Positions 5,485-6,452 of a DNA stretch of 6,452 nucleotides are shown here, piece after piece. This stretch comes from an uncultured Clostridia bacterium (GTDB lineage Bacteria > Bacillota > Clostridia > RGIG6154). Location of the stretch: positions 1 to 6,452 of the forward strand of contig CAKSDT010000097.1 in assembly GCA_934446135.1 (NCBI GenBank), written 5' to 3'. A program made the position numbers and the translations under genes. The notes below the pieces were generated by a model, which saw only the letters and a program-made list of their open reading frames with translations, did not search any database and had not been told where the DNA came from. Positions within the stretch are counted from its first letter, which is position 1. The number at the start of each line of letters is the position of its first letter.

Positions 5485-5494
5485 ATTTTTTCAA
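5466..5494 (-). promoter_or_regulatory. Sigma-A-type promoter of spo0A
   Basis: On the minus strand TTGAAA (5494-5489, 5 of 6) and TATACT (5471-5466, 5 of 6) are separated by exactly 17 bp. Transcription should start near 5459, giving a leader of about 34 bases. Just upstream (about 5495-5531) the DNA is almost entirely A/T, with A- and T-tracts that could act as an UP element or bend the DNA. I found no convincing sigma-H promoter or 0A box in this interval. Confidence 0.8.
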
Positions 5495-5523
5495 GTGTTT
5501 TTATGAAAAAAATTCAAATTTTT

Positions 5524-6452
5524 TTATTTTTTTCCATTTTGGTATATTTCAGAGAGCATATTTTCAATAAAAATACCGTAACCTTTTGTCGGATTGTTAA
5601 TAAATACATGTGTAACTGCACCTATAATTTTGCCATCTTGAATTATAGGACTTCCACTCCTTCCCTGAAGTATCCCATCCGTTTTTTCCAACAATTCATT
5701 GTCCGTAACCTTAAATGTAATTCCTTCGTAATTAAATGGATTATTTTTTATTACATTGATTATTTTAACACCGTATTCTTTTGGAGAATCGTCTTCTGCA
5801 CAACAGATTATGGCAGCACCCCCTTCATGAACATCTTCTTTATAGCCTATTTTACAAAGTTTATTGTCTACACCGGAGTTCAATATTCCAAAAACACCGT
5901 TTGATGAGTTCTTCACAATTGACCCAATAACATTATCTTCACCTATAAAAGTACCGTTGAGTTCCCCGGGTGAACCGCTTCTTCCCTTTGTAACGGATGT
6001 TAAATGTGCCTTATAAATTTTTCCGTCTTTCAATGTCATAAGTTTGCCTGTATCAGAATCATTTATACCATGACCTAATGCACCGAAACAACCGGTTGCG
6101 GGGTCATAAAATGTCATTGTGCCTATTCCGGCAGTACTGTCTCTTACCCATATTCCTGCTTTAAAAACTGCATCATTAGATGATAAAACAGGGACAATTT
6201 TTGTTTTATAAACTCTTTCTTTTCTGTAATATTCTATTTCAATTTCCGTGTTGACCTGAATTGCAGAGGTAAACTCTTCGATTGTGTTTACCTCTTTACC
6301 GTTTACTTTTGTAATAAAATCACCTGATTTAATACCTGACTTTATAGCGGGTGACCGCCTTCCGTCCGCAGTATTGACATAACCGGTAGAAACAACATGA
6401 ACACCCTTTGTGTATAATTTTATACCGATTACATTGCCACCAACTTGTACAC
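5524..6452 (-). CDS. spoIVB: SpoIVB, sporulation serine peptidase (C-terminal 308 residues; 5' end beyond the window)
   Basis: SpoIVB (peptidase family S55) is secreted from the forespore into the space between the two spore membranes and triggers activation of pro-sigma-K by cutting SpoIVFA. Numbering from the first visible codon: a PDZ domain covers about 1-85 (GIKLYTKGVHVV and SGIKSGDFITKVNGKEV); the linker AGIWVRDSTAGIGT is at 98-111; the catalytic His is His127 in GALGHG; and the catalytic Ser is Ser265 in QGRSGSPI. The spacing of 138 residues between them is close to that of Bacillus subtilis His236 and Ser378. A second RSGSP (157-161) is also present. The N-terminal signal-anchor lies right of 6452. 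The frame is open through the window edge, so the ATG at 6117 is internal. No GC-rich terminator follows the stop; only an A/T tract precedes the spo0A promoter, so read-through into spo0A is possible. Confidence 0.96.
   Translation of the reverse strand, partial: VQVGGNVIGIKLYTKGVHVVSTGYVNTADGRRSPAIKSGIKSGDFITKVNGKEVNTIEEFTSAIQVNTEIEIEYYRKERVYKTKIVPVLSSNDAVFKAGIWVRDSTAGIGTMTFYDPATGCFGALGHGINDSDTGKLMTLKDGKIYKAHLTSVTKGRSGSPGELNGTFIGEDNVIGSIVKNSSNGVFGILNSGVDNKLCKIGYKEDVHEGGAAIICCAEDDSPKEYGVKIINVIKNNPFNYEGITFKVTDNELLEKTDGILQGRSGSPIIQDGKIIGAVTHVFINNPTKGYGIFIENMLSEIYQNGKK

Noticed and set aside
5426..5523. 0A box or sigma-H promoter upstream of spo0A
   Set aside because: No TGTCGAA-like word and no AGGA plus GAAT pair at sigma-H spacing was found; the nearest matches (AATCGAAAG, GTGAAT) are too poor or wrongly spaced.
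5506..5525. A/T-only inverted repeat after spoIVB as a terminator
   Set aside because: The stem would be made only of A-T pairs with a two-base loop, which is too weak; it is better seen as an A/T tract upstream of the spo0A promoter.
5443..5904. Open frame of 153 codons on the plus strand opposite spoIVB
   Set aside because: It is the antisense shadow of an unmistakable SpoIVB frame, is extremely Phe/Tyr/Ile-rich and lacks a ribosome site.

Overview
The window is AT-rich DNA from an endospore-forming, low-GC Gram-positive bacterium, most probably a member of class Clostridia. The reasons are a complete spo0A directly downstream of spoIVB (the order conserved in endospore formers), strong GGAGG/GAGGTGAT ribosome binding sites, two TTG starts, AT-rich codon use, and several small hydrophobic proteins of a kind common in Clostridia. 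The genus cannot be told from the sequence. I see no mobile element, CRISPR array, tRNA or rRNA.

Layout, left to right. (1) Positions 1-2436, minus strand: the nucleotide-excision-repair operon uvrB-uvrA. uvrB is complete and uvrA is cut by the window edge. A good sigma-A-type promoter with a 16-bp palindrome between its hexamers lies upstream of uvrB. (2) Positions 2526-3701, minus strand: a compact operon of four very small genes (27, 80, 128 and 94 codons). It ends at a clear intrinsic terminator and has a strong hairpin just before the second gene's ribosome binding site. The 27-codon membrane-peptide gene is easily missed. None of the four has an assigned function. (3) Positions 3707-4582, plus strand, divergent from the small-gene operon: a YfcE/MJ0936-type metallophosphoesterase, overlapping by one base a small zinc-ribbon, two-helix membrane protein. 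(4) Positions 4591-4645: a perfect 25-bp inverted repeat between convergent genes. (5) Positions 4655-6452, minus strand: spoIVB (5' end beyond the window) followed by spo0A. spo0A has its own sigma-A-type promoter, wrapped in repeated TTTGGTA/TACCAAA heptamers.

In function, region 5 is a core sporulation locus: Spo0A is the master response regulator of sporulation entry, and SpoIVB is the secreted serine peptidase that signals sigma-K activation. Region 1 is DNA repair. The most interesting uncharacterised part is the small-gene operon between them: its products resemble small membrane or coat-like proteins of spore formers, and a match to the sigma-K promoter pattern lies upstream. A link to sporulation is inference. 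The heptamer cluster at the spo0A promoter is the best candidate for an undescribed regulatory site.
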